Program-made: the position numbers and the translations under genes
In this document: in pieces, positions 10,353 to 23,917 of the stretch
Layout: each line of letters starts with the position of its first letter
Numbering within the stretch: the stretch's first letter is position 1
Assembly: GCA_016710365.1 (NCBI GenBank)
Contig: JADJVW010000021.1
Location: forward strand, 46,707 to 110,706
Source of the DNA: Candidatus Caldilinea saccharophila
GTDB taxonomy: Bacteria > Chloroflexota > Anaerolineae > Caldilineales > Caldilineaceae
Direction of reading: 5' to 3'
Length of the DNA: 64,000 nt
The notes under the pieces: generated by a model
What the model was told of the DNA's origin: nothing
Database searches by the model: none
The model's input: the letters and a program-made list of their open reading frames with translations, nothing else

Positions 10353-12358
10353 ATGAACCGTGCTGATTTCTTGCCCTATCGTGAAATCCATCTCGACTTC
10401 CATACCAGCGAAGCCATCCCCGGCATCGGCGCCGACTTCGACCCGGACGAGTTTGCCGATACGCTGGTCAAGGCCCACGTCAACTCCATTACCTGTTTTG
10501 CGCGCTGCCACCACGGCTGGATCTACTACGACACCGAGCTCAACCCGGAGCGCCGCCACCCACACCTGACGCGCAACCTGCTTGCGGAACAGATCGAGGC
10601 CTGCCACCGCCGCGACATCCGCGTGCCGATCTACACCACCGTGCAGTGGGATCACTTCACCGCGCGCCAGCACCCGGAGTGGATCTGCACCGATGAGAGT
10701 GGCCGCATCGTCGGCACGCCGCCCTTCGAGGCCGGCTTCTACCGCGAGATGAATGTCAACTCGCCCTACGTCGAGGAGTTTCTCAAGCCGCACGTGCGCG
10801 AGATTCTGACGACGCTGCCCACCGACGGCCTTTTCTTCGACATCGTGCGCGTCATCCCATCGACCGACCCGTACACGCAGGATCTTATGCGCGCCGCCGG
10901 GCTTGATCCGGCCAACGCCGCGCACCGCTCCCGCTTTGCGCTCGACTCGCTCAACGACTTCAAGCGCGACATGAGCGTCTTTGTCCGGTCGATCAACCCG
11001 GAGGCGAGCATCTTTTACAATTCCGGTCACGTCGGCCCGCGCCACCGCGCCGTCACCGACGCCTACTCGCACTGGGAACTGGAGACGCTGCCCAGCGGCG
11101 GCTGGGGCTATCAGCACTTCCCGGTCAGCGTCCGCTACGCACGCACGCTGGGCATCGACGTGCTGGGCATGACGGGCAAGTTTCACACCTCGTGGGGCGA
11201 TTTTCACTCTTTCAAGAATCTGGCCGCGCTGCAATTCGAAGTCTTCCAGATGCTGGCGATGAACACCAAATGCATGGTCGGCGACCAGCTTCCCCGCGCG
11301 GGCGCATCGAGCCACACGTCTATGACCTGATCGGCAAGGTCTACGCCGAGGTCGAGCAGAAGGAGCCGTGGTGCCGGGGCGCCGCACCCGTGACTGAGAT
11401 CGCGCTCTTCACGCCGGAGGAGTTCACCATCCCCGGCGCCAGCCACAACCTGCCCGATGCGATCAAGGGCGCCACACGGATGCTCGAAGAGGGCGCGCAG
11501 CAGTTCGACATCGTCGATTCGGCCAGCGACCTCACACCCTACCGCGTCGTAATCCTGCCCGACGCCATCCCGGTCGACGCGGCACTCGCCGCCAAACTCG
11601 ACGCCTATCTGGCGCAGGGCGGCAAGCTGATCGCCAGCTTTGAATCCGGGCTAAATCCAGACAAGACGGGCTTTGCGCTGGATGCATTGGGCGTGGCGAT
11701 CGCCAGCGAAGGGCCGCGCGACGCCGCCGGCAACCTGGCGCGCGGTCGCGTCTACCCCCAGACTAATTATGTCGAGTACATACTGCCGGGTGCTACCATC
11801 GGGCAGGGGCTGCCGCCGACCGAACATGCGATGTACATCCGCGGCATGGATGTCACCGCGCGCGCCGGCAGCGAAGTGCTGGCGGAGATCGTGCCGAGCT
11901 ACTTCGACCGCACGTGGGAGCACTTCTGCTCGCACCGCCACACGCCATCGGCCGGCGCGCCCGGCAACCCGGCGATTGTGCGCAACGGCGCCGTGATCTA
12001 CTTCAGCAGCCCGATCTTCACCACTTACCAGAAGGTGGCGCCGCTGTGGTGCAAGCGGCTGCTGCTCAACGCGCTCGATCTGCTGCTGCCCGAACCGCTG
12101 GTGCGCCACGAAGGACCGTCCACGCTGCTGGTTGCGCTCAACGAGCAGCCGGCGCAGCAGCGCCAGATACTGCATCTACTCCACTACATCCCAGAGCGGC
12201 GGGGCGAGCTCTTCGACGTGATCGAGGATGTGATCCCGCTCTATGACGTCGCCGTCTCCGTGCGCGTGGCCGGCGCGCCACAGAGTGTGGTCGTAGTGCC
12301 GCAGGGTGAGGCGCTGCCCTTCGAGATGCACGGCGGCCGCGTCGAGTTCGTTGTGTAG
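10353..12358 (+). CDS. Putative glycoside hydrolase (GHL6-like) with beta-galactosidase trimerisation-like domain (one frameshift)
   Basis: About 668 aa when joined. The N-terminal TIM-barrel part (EIHLDFHTSEAIPGIGADF ... VNSITCFARCHHGW ... GLFFDIVRVIPS) resembles hypothetical glycosyl hydrolase family 6. The C-terminal part (VTEIALFTPEEF ... YRVVILPDAIPV ... GGKLIASFESG) resembles the glutamine-amidotransferase-like trimerisation domain of GH42 enzymes. The frame changes near 11293: one C missing from the CCCC run at 11292-11295 turns LPPRGRIEPHVYDLIG into a stop at 11330. Such proteins often sit beside alpha-L-fucosidases, as here. Activity on a particular glycan has not been read from sequence. 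Start ATG 10353 follows TGAGGAAAG. Confidence 0.78.
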
Positions 12359-12434
12359 GCGATTCACGGCCACCAGATGGTAGAACTGTGCCTCTAGTGA
12401 ACTGTCAACCAAAAAGCTTTGGTTTGGCTGATTG

Positions 12435-12541
12435 AAAGGGAACACAGATAAACGCCGATAGCCTCAGATAGACGCAGATGCTTTGCGGCTTGGCTCTTAT
12501 CTGCGCTTATCCGATGTTATCTGCGCCTATCTGCGTTCCCT
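12435..12541. repeat. Intergenic inverted repeat, ATCTGCG variant of R1
   Basis: GGGAACACAGATAAACGCC on the left, GCGCCTATCTGCGTTCCC on the right, with several AGATAGACGCAGAT / TTATCTGCGCTTATC units between. Fills most of the roughly 300-base gap before the GH95 gene. Confidence 0.65.
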
Positions 12542-12655
12542 TGCTGTCGCATTACCAAAGAACTGGTCGCAAGGAGACATCAATCCATTGTATCTTTTTT
12601 CTCTGTGAACAAACACGATATATCGATGTCCCTACAAAACTGCTATAGGAATCAG

Positions 12656-15089
12656 ATGAACACAAACAGCCAAATCCACACACTCTGGTATCCCACGCCC
12701 GCCACCACCTGGGTCGAGGCGCTGCCGGTCGGCAATGGCCGGCTGGGCGCGATGGTCTTTGGCGGCATTGCGCAGGAACGGCTGCAACTGAACGAAGACA
12801 CACTCTGGTCGGGCGGGCCGCGATCGGGCGACAATCCAGCCGCGCGCGATGTGCTGCCGGCCGTGCGAGGCGATCTTCGCCGGGCGTTACGTCGAGGCGG
12901 ACCGGCTGGCGCGGCAGATGCAGGGTATCTTCACGCAATCCTACCTGCCGCTGGGCGACTTGCGGCTGACCTTCGACGGTCTCGATCCGGAGGCCGTGAC
13001 AGACTATCGACGCACGCTGTCGTTGGACGATGCAGTCGCGACAACGAGCTTTGTCCACGACGGCGCAACCTTCACGCGGGAAGTCTTTGCCAGCGCGCCC
13101 GATCAGGCGATCTTTGTGCGCATTGCGTGCGATCAGCCGGGCAAAATCAATGTACGTCTGGATGCGACCAGCCAGTTGCAGCATAGCGTTGCAGTAACAG
13201 AGCAGGAGACGCTGTATCTTTCCGGCCGCGCACCCAGCCACGTCGAGCCAAGCTACCGGCCCTCCGAAAACCCCGTGCGCTACGACGACGATCCGGCGCG
13301 GATGGGCATGACCTTTGCGCTGCATGTGCAGGCGGTGGTGGAAGGCAGCGGGCGCATCGAGAGGGTCAGCGATACCGGTGATGCCAGCGGCGGGCAGAAG
13401 GCGCTGAATGTGCGCGATGCGGACGCCGTGGTGCTCGTCGTGACCGCGGCCACCAGCTTTGCCGGCTTCGACCGCTCGCCTGCACTCAGCGATGTCGAGC
13501 CTAATGGGCTGGCCGCAAGCGCGCTGGCCGCGGCCGTCGCACAACCCTACGCAGCCGCACGCGCCGCGCATATCGCCGACCATCGAGCACTCTTTGATCG
13601 CGTGACGCTCGATTTGGGGAGATCGTCGGGCGCCGACCTGCCGACTGACGAGCGAATTCGCCGTTATGCTGCCGCGCCCGACCCCGCGCTGGTGACGCTG
13701 CTTTTTCAGTACGGGCGCTATCTGCTGATCGCCAGCTCGCGGCCCGGCACACAGCCGGCCAACCTGCAGGGCATCTGGAACGACGAACTGCGCCCGCCGT
13801 GGAGTTCCAACTTCACGGTCAACATCAACACGCAGATGAATTACTGGCCGGCCGAACCAACCAATCTGGCCGAGTGCCACACGCCGCTCATGCATTTCAT
13901 CGGCGAGTTGAGCGAGAACGGACGCCGCACCGCCCAGACGAACTATGGCGCCAACGGCTGGGTGGCGCATCACAACGCCGACCTGTGGCGGCAGAGCGCG
14001 CCGGTGGGTGATTTCGGCGCCGGCGACCCGGTGTGGGCGTGCTGGCCAATGGCCGGCGCGTGGCTCTGCCAGCACCTGTGGGAGCACTATGCCTTCGGCG
14101 GCGACCGCGCCTTTCTGGCCGAGCATGCCTACCCGCTCATGAAAGGCGCGGCGGAATTTGGCCTCGATTGGCTGGTCGAGCACGGCGGCTGGCTGGTAAC
14201 CGCGCCCGCCACCTCGCCCGAAAACAAATTCACGACGTCGGACGGCCAGCACGCCGCGGTCAGCGCGGCAACGACTATGGACATGGCGCTGCTGCACGAT
14301 CTCTTCACAAACTGCATCGAGGCGGCTACGATCCTGAACATCGATACCGAGTTCCGCGCCACCCTGCAGGTCGCATTGCAGCGACTCTATCCGCCGCGCA
14401 TCGGTCAGCACGGCCAGCTTCAGGAGTGGTGGCAGGATTGGGACGACCCGCACGATCATCACCGCCACACGTCGCACCTCTTCGGTCTGCATCCGGGCCG
14501 GCAGATCACCCGCACGGGCACGCCGAAACTGTTCGCCGCGGCGCAACGCTCGCTCGAACTGCGCGGGGATGGCGGCACCGGCTGGTCCATGGCGTGGAAG
14601 GTCAACTTCTGGGCGCGCTTTGGCGACGGCGACCACGCGCTGCGCATGATCGGCAACATGCTGACCCTGGTCGAGGGCACGGCGACGCTCTTCGAGCACG
14701 GCGGCGTCTACGCCAACCTGTTTGACGCGCACCCGCCCTTCCAGATCGACGGCAACTTCGGCGTGACCGCAGGCGTTGCCGAGCTGCTGCTGCAAAGCCA
14801 CGCCGGCGCGCTGCATCTCCTGCCCGCGTTGCCACAGGATTGGCCCGACGGCGCAGTGACCGGTCTGCGCGCCCGTGGCGGCTTCACGGTGGACATCACG
14901 TGGCGGAATGGCGCGCTGGAGAGTGCGACGATCCGGTCGGCGCTGGGCAATCCCTGCCAGATCGTGGCGCCGGCTGCACTGCACGTGACCTGTGCGGATC
15001 GCCCGGTGTCGTCGCAGATCGTCGACGGCATCCTGCACTTCGATACCGCAGCCGGGGCCGCCTATTCAGTCACAGGGATGCACGGCTAA
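12656..15089 (+). CDS. GH95 alpha-L-fucosidase (one frameshift)
   Basis: About 810 aa when joined. The N-terminus (ATG 12656 after ATAGGAATC) has EALPVGNGRLGAMVFGGI and LNEDTLWSGGP, diagnostic of GH95. The frame changes near 12866: loss of two bases turns AVREAIFAGRYVEADRLA into a stop, and the rest is open to 15089. The catalytic (alpha/alpha)6 barrel region contains FTVNINTQMNYWPAEPTNLA, whose Asn pair activates water in studied enzymes, and HRHTSHLFGLHPG; FQIDGNFGVTAGVAE follows. The enzyme would hydrolyse alpha-1,2-linked (or related) fucose by inversion. No signal peptide is seen, so it should act in the cytoplasm on imported oligosaccharides. Confidence 0.92.
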
Positions 15090-15183
15090 ACCAGGAGCAG
15101 GATGACAGATGCAGAGGAAAGAGCATCCACAGATGGCACAGATGACAAGTTGGCGACTGGTGTGATGGCGCAATCGGGATCAA

Positions 15184-15236
15184 TCTATCTTTCTCTGCGA
15201 ACCTCTGCATCTCTGCGCCTCTGCGTCAAAAACTTT
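15184..15236. repeat. Intergenic repeat R2, copy c
   Basis: TTCTCTGCGAACCTCTGCAT then CTCTGCGCCTCTGCGTCAAA, the reverse-complement orientation of the copy at 2460. A related CAGAGGAAAGAGC word occurs at about 15112. Confidence 0.55.
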
Positions 15237-15261
15237 TTCGGTAACAGGAGGTGAGAATCTT

Positions 15262-16653
15262 ATGCACTATCAACCGACACGCGCGTCTGTCGAAACGCAT
15301 CCGCTGCCGGCGTGGTTTGACAACGCCAAGCTGGGCATCTTCGTCCACTGGGGACTCTACTCGGTGCCCGGCTGGGCGCCGCTGGCAGGCGAGCTGAGCG
15401 AAATCCTGGCGACGGGCGACTGGGCGAAGTGGTTCGCCAACAATCCCTACGCCGAGTGGTACATGAATTCGTGGCGCATCGACGGCAGCGCGACGCAGCG
15501 CTATCACGCCGAAACCTTTGGCGCCGATCACAGCTATTTTGACTTTGCGAGCGACTTCAACACGGCGGCGGAACAGTGGGACCCCGACGCGTGGGGCAGC
15601 CTCTTCCAGCGCGTTCACGCCCACTACGCCGTGCTCACCACCAAGCACCACGACGGCTTCACGCTGTGGCCGAGCCACACGCCCAACCCATTCATCGCCA
15701 ATTACCACGCGCGCCGCGACCTCGTCGGCGAGTTCATGGACGCAATCCGCGGCCGCGGGCTGACCGCCGCGCTCTACTACTCCGGCGGGTTGGACTGGAC
15801 CTTCAACGACACCGTGATCCAGGACATCGCCGACATTCCCAAAGCCGTGCCGCAGATGTCCGCTTACGTTGACTACGCGAATGCGCACTGGCGCGAACTG
15901 ATCGACCGCTATCAGACGATGATCCTATGGAACGACATCGCCTATCCCGCCGCCACCGACCTCAACATGCTCTTCGCCGACTATTACAACACGCTGCCGG
16001 AGGGCGTGGTCAACAACCGCTTTACGCAGCGCTTTCAGCTCGGCGCGGACGGCAACATCGTCACCGACAACTTCCACGACTTCGAGACGCCGGAGTACGC
16101 CGCTTTCCCCGAAATCCGCGCCAAGAAATGGGAATCGTGCCGCGGCATCGGCGCGTCCTTTGGCTACAACCGCAACGAGGGGCCGGCGCAGCACCTGACC
16201 GTCGAGAACTTGGTGCGCTCGTTTGTGGACATCGTGAGCAAGAACGGCAATCTGCTGCTCAACGTCGGCCCGCTGGCGGACGGCACGATCCCGCAGCTTC
16301 AGCGCGAACGGCTGCTGGGGCTGGGCGCATGGCTCGATGTCAACGGCGCAGCGATTTTCGATACGCGGCCGTGGGTGGTCGCCGACAGCGAGACCGACGA
16401 CGGCGTCGGCGTGCGCTTCACGCAGAAAGAGGGCAATCTCTATGCCACACTGCTCGACACGCCGGCCGCGCAACCATTCGAGATCAAAGGGCTGCGCTGC
16501 GCAGACGGAACATCGATCAAGCTGCTGGGCGGATCGGCGCCGCTCGCCTGGCGCGCCACTGACGGCGGCGTGGCGGTGACGCTGGCGGACAAGTTGCCAG
16601 CGTCACCCGCGCATGTCCTCCACATCTCGCCGGCGCCGGCGTATCAACCGTAG
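15262..16653 (+). CDS. GH29 alpha-L-fucosidase, first copy
   Basis: 463-aa cytoplasmic retaining alpha-L-fucosidase. Family motifs: AKLGIFVHWGLYSVPGWAP near residue 27, AVLTTKHHDGFTLWPS, and TMILWNDIAYP, where the Asp in LWND sits where GH29 enzymes keep their nucleophile. The C-terminal part has NGNLLLNVGPLADGTIP and a small beta domain. A strong AGGAGGTGAGAATCTT ribosome binding site precedes ATG 15262. The reading frame is intact. It follows GH95 by 172 bases containing an R2 repeat, and the second GH29 gene follows by 99 bases; all three are probably one transcription unit. Confidence 0.93.
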   Translation: MHYQPTRASVETHPLPAWFDNAKLGIFVHWGLYSVPGWAPLAGELSEILATGDWAKWFANNPYAEWYMNSWRIDGSATQRYHAETFGADHSYFDFASDFNTAAEQWDPDAWGSLFQRVHAHYAVLTTKHHDGFTLWPSHTPNPFIANYHARRDLVGEFMDAIRGRGLTAALYYSGGLDWTFNDTVIQDIADIPKAVPQMSAYVDYANAHWRELIDRYQTMILWNDIAYPAATDLNMLFADYYNTLPEGVVNNRFTQRFQLGADGNIVTDNFHDFETPEYAAFPEIRAKKWESCRGIGASFGYNRNEGPAQHLTVENLVRSFVDIVSKNGNLLLNVGPLADGTIPQLQRERLLGLGAWLDVNGAAIFDTRPWVVADSETDDGVGVRFTQKEGNLYATLLDTPAAQPFEIKGLRCADGTSIKLLGGSAPLAWRATDGGVAVTLADKLPASPAHVLHISPAPAYQP

Positions 16654-16723
16654 TGCGGCTCGCAGCCGCACGCTTTCTGTCTCACAACATCTGTTCCACA
16701 ACGACGTGCGACTCGCAGCCGCA
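16654..16723 (+). repeat. Duplicated short hairpin between the two GH29 genes
   Basis: GTGCGGCTCGCAGCCGCAC (about 16655-16671) and GTGCGACTCGCAGCCGCAC (about 16705-16722) are near-identical stem-loops 50 bases apart. They may protect mRNA ends; no long U-run follows. Confidence 0.6.
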
Positions 16724-16752
16724 CCTACAATGGTTTCAACAGGAGAACTAAA

Positions 16753-18195
16753 ATGACCAAACCTACAACATTCGAGCCTACCTGGGAATCGCTCCAGCAG
16801 TACGAAATCCCGGACTGGTACGCAGACGGCAAGTTTGGCATCTTCATCCACTGGGGCGTCTACGCGGTGCCGGCGTTCGCCAACGAATGGTATCCACGCA
16901 ACATGTACATCCAGGGGACGCCGGAATACGAACATCACGTCAAAACCTACGGCCCGCATACAGAGTTCGGCTACAAGGATTTCATCCCCCTGTTCCGCGC
17001 CGAGCACTTCGACCCGGCGGCGTGGGCCGCGCTCTTCCGCGAGGCGGGCGCGCGCTTTGTCGTACCGGTGGCGGAGCATCACGACGGCTTTGCGATGTAC
17101 GACTGCTCGACCTCGCGCTGGAGTTCGGTGCACATGGGGCCAAAGCGTGATATCGTCGGCGAACTAGCGCAGGCCGTGCGCGACGAGGGCATAGTCTTTG
17201 GCCTCTCGACCCACCGCGCCGAGCATTGGTGGTTAATGAATGGCGGGCGCAACTTCCCCTCCGACGTGCAGGATTCCGCCTACGATGACTTCTACGGCCC
17301 GGCAATCCAGCATGAGGATTGTGACGGCACAAAGGTCGGCACGCCCGCGCTCGATTCGCAGCCCTACCCCAGCGCCGAATATCTCGAAGAATGGCTGGCG
17401 CGCACCTGCGAACTGGTCGACAACTACCAGCCGCAACTGATCTGGTTCGACTGGTGGATCGGCCACGCCGCCTTCCCGGAGGTTCTCAAGCGCTTTGCCG
17501 CGCACTACTACAATCGCGGCGAGGAGTGGGGCAAGGGCGTCGCCATCAACTACAAATACGAGGCATACAAAGAAGGCACGGCGGTGCTCGACATCGAGCG
17601 CGGCCAGCTCAGCGGCATCCGCCCGTTGCTTTGGCAGAACGACACGTCGGTCGCCAAGAACTCCTGGAGTTATGTCGAGCCGCAAGATTACAAAACGGCG
17701 GAGTCGCTGATCCAGGATCTCGTGGACGTGGTGAGCAAGAACGGCGCGCTGCTGCTCAACATCGGCCCACGCGCCGACGGCACGATCCCACAGCCGGAGC
17801 AGGCGCTGCTGCGTGAGATCGGCGCGTGGCTGGAGGTCAACGGCGAGGCCATCTACGGCACGCGGCCGTGGCGCGTCTTCGGAGAAGGGCCGACGGAGGT
17901 GGTCGAAGGTGCGTTCACGGATACCAAGCGCGCACCGTTCACCGCGGCGGACTTCCGCTTTACGACCAAGGGCGATGCGCTCTACGCGATCTGTCTGGCC
18001 TGGCCGGGGGAGACGGCGACGATTCGCTCGCTGGGAAGTGAGTCGCCGCTGCTCGACCAACAGATTGCCGCCGTCGAATTGCTCGGCGCAGCCAGCGCAT
18101 TGTCCTGGTCTGTCGACGAACAGGGCTTGCACGCAGCCTTCCCCGACGCAAAACCGTGCGCTTATGCCTACACGCTGAAGATTCTGCTCAAGTAA
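16753..18195 (+). CDS. GH29 alpha-L-fucosidase, second copy
   Basis: 480-aa second fucosidase, clearly a different subgroup from the first: DGKFGIFIHWGVYAVPAFAN, PVAEHHDGFAMYDCSTS, QLIWFDWWIGHAAFPEV (Asp of WFD is the expected nucleophile) and NGALLLNIGPRADGTIP. The long insert around WYPRNMYIQGTPEYEHHVKT is typical of this subgroup. No signal peptide, so cytoplasmic. Start ATG 16753 follows CAGGAGAACTAAA. Intact frame. Having two GH29 plus one GH95 enzyme suggests the cell handles more than one fucose linkage. Confidence 0.93.
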   Translation: MTKPTTFEPTWESLQQYEIPDWYADGKFGIFIHWGVYAVPAFANEWYPRNMYIQGTPEYEHHVKTYGPHTEFGYKDFIPLFRAEHFDPAAWAALFREAGARFVVPVAEHHDGFAMYDCSTSRWSSVHMGPKRDIVGELAQAVRDEGIVFGLSTHRAEHWWLMNGGRNFPSDVQDSAYDDFYGPAIQHEDCDGTKVGTPALDSQPYPSAEYLEEWLARTCELVDNYQPQLIWFDWWIGHAAFPEVLKRFAAHYYNRGEEWGKGVAINYKYEAYKEGTAVLDIERGQLSGIRPLLWQNDTSVAKNSWSYVEPQDYKTAESLIQDLVDVVSKNGALLLNIGPRADGTIPQPEQALLREIGAWLEVNGEAIYGTRPWRVFGEGPTEVVEGAFTDTKRAPFTAADFRFTTKGDALYAICLAWPGETATIRSLGSESPLLDQQIAAVELLGAASALSWSVDEQGLHAAFPDAKPCAYAYTLKILLK

Positions 18196-18210
18196 AAGGG
18201 CAATGCACCC

Positions 18211-18250
18211 GAATGTTTTGGGACGCGGGTTCAACTCCCGCTTTTCTCAT
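18211..18250 (+). other. tmRNA-like 3'-end remnant (possible attachment site)
   Basis: GGACGCGGGTTCAACTCCCG (18221-18240) plus C forms a 5-bp T-stem with a TTCAACT loop and equals the T-arm end of many bacterial ssrA genes. The acceptor tail that should follow is replaced by TTTTCTCATC and no 5' half of ssrA is present. Tyrosine integrases commonly use ssrA 3' ends, so this may mark an old insertion edge. A remnant of a tRNA is the alternative. Confidence 0.5.
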
Positions 18251-18259
18251 CTGCTCAAG

Positions 18260-18292
18260 AAGGTCTGCCTGGCGGCGGGCCTTCTTATTTTC
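18260..18292 (+). terminator. Terminator-like hairpin after fucosidase gene
   Basis: AAGGTCTGCC (18260-18269), loop TGGC, GGCGGGCCTT (18274-18283): ten pairs including two G-U, followed by CTTATTTTC. Probably ends the fucosidase transcript or is the former terminator of the tmRNA-like gene. Confidence 0.55.
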
Positions 18293-18349
18293 TCCGTCAT
18301 TCGATCTTTCTCGAAGATGCAGCCGCTCGTGCAGGCCAGTGATACGCGC

Positions 18350-18630
18350 CACATGCAAGGTTGTAGCGGGCGCCATCGCCTTTGGGCCGGTGACCACCAC
18401 CGATGCGCGCGTGGCCGCCGCCATGGTCGTCCTGCTGGTCACCGCGCTGCTCTATCTGTTCCTGCGCCGCACCTGGGCAAAATATTCACGCCGTCGCCAA
18501 CAACCGCAAATCGGCCGAACTGATGGGCATTCCCTCCTCGCGCGTGCTCGCCATCAGCTTCGGCATCGGCACGATGCTGGCAGCCGTCTCCGGCGGGCTG
18601 CTCATCTGGCAGAGCAAGCACAAAAGGTGC
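18350..18630 (+). pseudogene. Fragment of branched-chain amino acid ABC permease (LivH-like)
   Basis: Pieces of a LivH/BraD-type permease in more than one frame: GPVTTTDARVAAAMVVLLVT, then IHAVANNRKSAELMGIPSSR and RVLAISFGIGTMLAAVSGGL. The motif around NRKSAELMGI is the family's cytoplasmic loop. Both ends are missing and the frame changes near 18475, so this is a relic. It lies between the tmRNA-like remnant and the ilv promoter, in a stretch with no intact gene. Confidence 0.7.
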
Positions 18631-18680
18631 GGAGTGAGCGCGCGTCCTACAGTAAATTGTTGGATTTCGCTGCAACGCAA

Positions 18681-18709
18681 TTGACAAGCGACAGCGTCGC
18701 CATTATACT
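18681..18709 (+). promoter_or_regulatory. Sigma-70 promoter of the ilv operon
   Basis: TTGACA (18681-18686), exactly 17 bases, TATACT (18704-18709): a near-consensus promoter. Expected start about 18716, giving a leader of about 300 bases that includes the leader peptide and attenuator. Confidence 0.85.
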
Positions 18710-18813
18710 GACCGTCAGCAAGCGAGTTGTCCAAACCAAAATTGTGCAAACACGCCAGCAGCAAGAGCATCATCACAAGCAAGTAAACATCACAAGTAAG
18801 TAAAGTAGCCTTC

Positions 18814-18890
18814 ATGCGCATTTTTGTCTTGATTAGCCTTCTTCTTAGCGTTGTGCTTCGGGTCGTCGTAGTAGACCGGGAGTTGATGAT

Positions 18891-18906
<16 letters not shown>
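18814..18906 (+). CDS. ilv operon leader peptide
   Basis: A 30-aa ORF (starting MRIFVLISLLLSVVLRVVVV) that holds 2 Ile, 6 Leu and 8 Val, i.e. 16 branched-chain residues of 30, placed 98 bases after the predicted transcription start and 32 bases before an intrinsic terminator. This is the layout of the ilv/leu leader peptides that control attenuation in other bacteria: slow decoding of Ile/Leu/Val codons (codons 3-20) stalls the ribosome and changes RNA folding. Its ribosome binding site is weak. The last codons (GTT GGA GAA GG) double as the antiterminator strand. Not a shadow of another gene; no other coding frame is present here. Confidence 0.85.
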
Positions 18907-18970
<64 letters not shown>

Positions 18971-19021
18971 TCTTATCGCAAGCAATGTAGTTCCGATCCG
19001 GCAAACGAAGGAGATTCGACT

Positions 19022-20815
<1,794 letters not shown>

Positions 20816-20893
20816 GAAAGAGATTAGGAGATGGGGAAATTGCGAATGTCTAACTCTCACAATCCCCTAATCTCTTAATCTTCTAATCTCTAA
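20816..20893. repeat. Repeat family R3 (AATCTCC type) between ilvB and ilvN
   Basis: AGAGATTAGGAGATGGGG on the left and CCCCTAATCTCTTAATC on the right form an imperfect stem; further TAATCTCTAATA units follow. Related elements separate ilvN/ilvC and ilvC/pyk. Confidence 0.7.
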
Positions 20894-20927
20894 TAAACAG
20901 ATTTGGTACACAAAAGGTGAACCTTCC

Positions 20928-21500
20928 ATGAAATACACTCTAATCGCTTGGATGCGGGACAAGCCTGGTGTGCTCAGCCAGGTGTCGGGCATGATGCGGA
21001 GACGCAACTTCAACATCGACAGTTTGCAGGTCGGGCACAGCGAAGTCGCCGGCATCAGCCGGATGACCTTTGTGGTGGATGGCAACGAGCGCATGGTCGA
21101 CCAGGTCATCAAGCAACTGCGCAAACTGGTCGACGTGACGCGCGTCGACAATATCTCAGAGCAACCGATTGTGGGGCGTGAGATGGCGCTGATCCGCGTC
21201 TCGACCAACGCTGAAAATCGCTCCGAAATCGTGCAGATGGTCAATATTTATCGCGGCGAGATCGTCGATGTGGCGCTTGATTCCATGATCGTGCAGATTG
21301 TGGGCGCGGAAGATCGCGTGGCTTCGCTGATCGACCTGCTCGACAATTTCGGCATCCTGGAGATGGTGCGCACCGGCCCTGTGGCAATGTCACGCGGCCG
21401 CGTGACTCACACCCACCGCCGCAGCACAGCCGTCTGGCGCGCGCAGGCCAATGGGAAAAATGCCACCGCCAGCGAACGGTTCAAAACGGGCGGCGTATAG
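20928..21500 (+). CDS. ilvN: Acetolactate synthase small (regulatory) subunit
   Basis: 190-aa regulatory subunit with an N-terminal ACT domain (YTLIAWMRDKPGVLSQVSGM, RRRNFNIDSLQVGHSE) and the C-terminal ALS-small domain (ALIRVSTNAENRSEIVQMVN; GILEMVRTGPVAMSRG). It binds valine and activates the large subunit. The tail after SRGRVTHTHRRS is longer than usual and of low complexity. Start ATG 20928 follows AAAAGGTGAACCTTCC. Separated from ilvB by an R3 repeat in a 112-base gap. Could equally be called ilvH; the isozyme name has no meaning outside enterobacteria. Confidence 0.95.
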   Translation: MKYTLIAWMRDKPGVLSQVSGMMRRRNFNIDSLQVGHSEVAGISRMTFVVDGNERMVDQVIKQLRKLVDVTRVDNISEQPIVGREMALIRVSTNAENRSEIVQMVNIYRGEIVDVALDSMIVQIVGAEDRVASLIDLLDNFGILEMVRTGPVAMSRGRVTHTHRRSTAVWRAQANGKNATASERFKTGGV

Positions 21501-21598
21501 GGAGATTGGGGATTGGAGATTACGTGATTGGAGACGAATCGCTGCCGATAATCTCTCAATCTCCTAATCTCTAATCTCTAGTCTCCCAATCTCTAAAG
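21499..21598. repeat. Repeat family R3 between ilvN and ilvC
   Basis: GGGAGATTGGGGATTGGAGA on the left; AATCTCTCAATCTCCTAATC and further AATCTCTAGTCTCCCAATC on the right. Imperfect inverted repeat of about 100 bases that overlaps the last codon of ilvN. Confidence 0.75.
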
Positions 21599-21638
21599 AT
21601 TTTTTTCACAACCAACCAATTGCAAGGACGATGAACTT

Positions 21639-22643
<1,005 letters not shown>

Positions 22644-22743
22644 TGAATTAGAGAGTAAGAGATTGGAGATTAAGAGATTGATTGGGCGTCAATCTCCAAA
22701 TCTCCAATCTCTAGTCTCTTAATCTCCTAATCTCCAATCTCTA
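22644..22743. repeat. Repeat family R3 between ilvC and pyruvate kinase gene
   Basis: GAGATTGGAGATTAAGAGAT on the left, ATCTCTAGTCTCTTAATCTC plus CTAATCTCCAATCTC on the right: a third member of the family inside one operon. Confidence 0.75.
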
Positions 22744-22757
22744 ACCCTGGACTGACT

Positions 22758-23903
<1,146 letters not shown>

Positions 23904-23917
23904 AGGAAGGGTGGGAC

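Noticed and set aside
12552..15038. 828-aa open frame on the minus strand
   Set aside because: Opposite strand of the GH95 gene; open by GC-rich codon structure, no domain.
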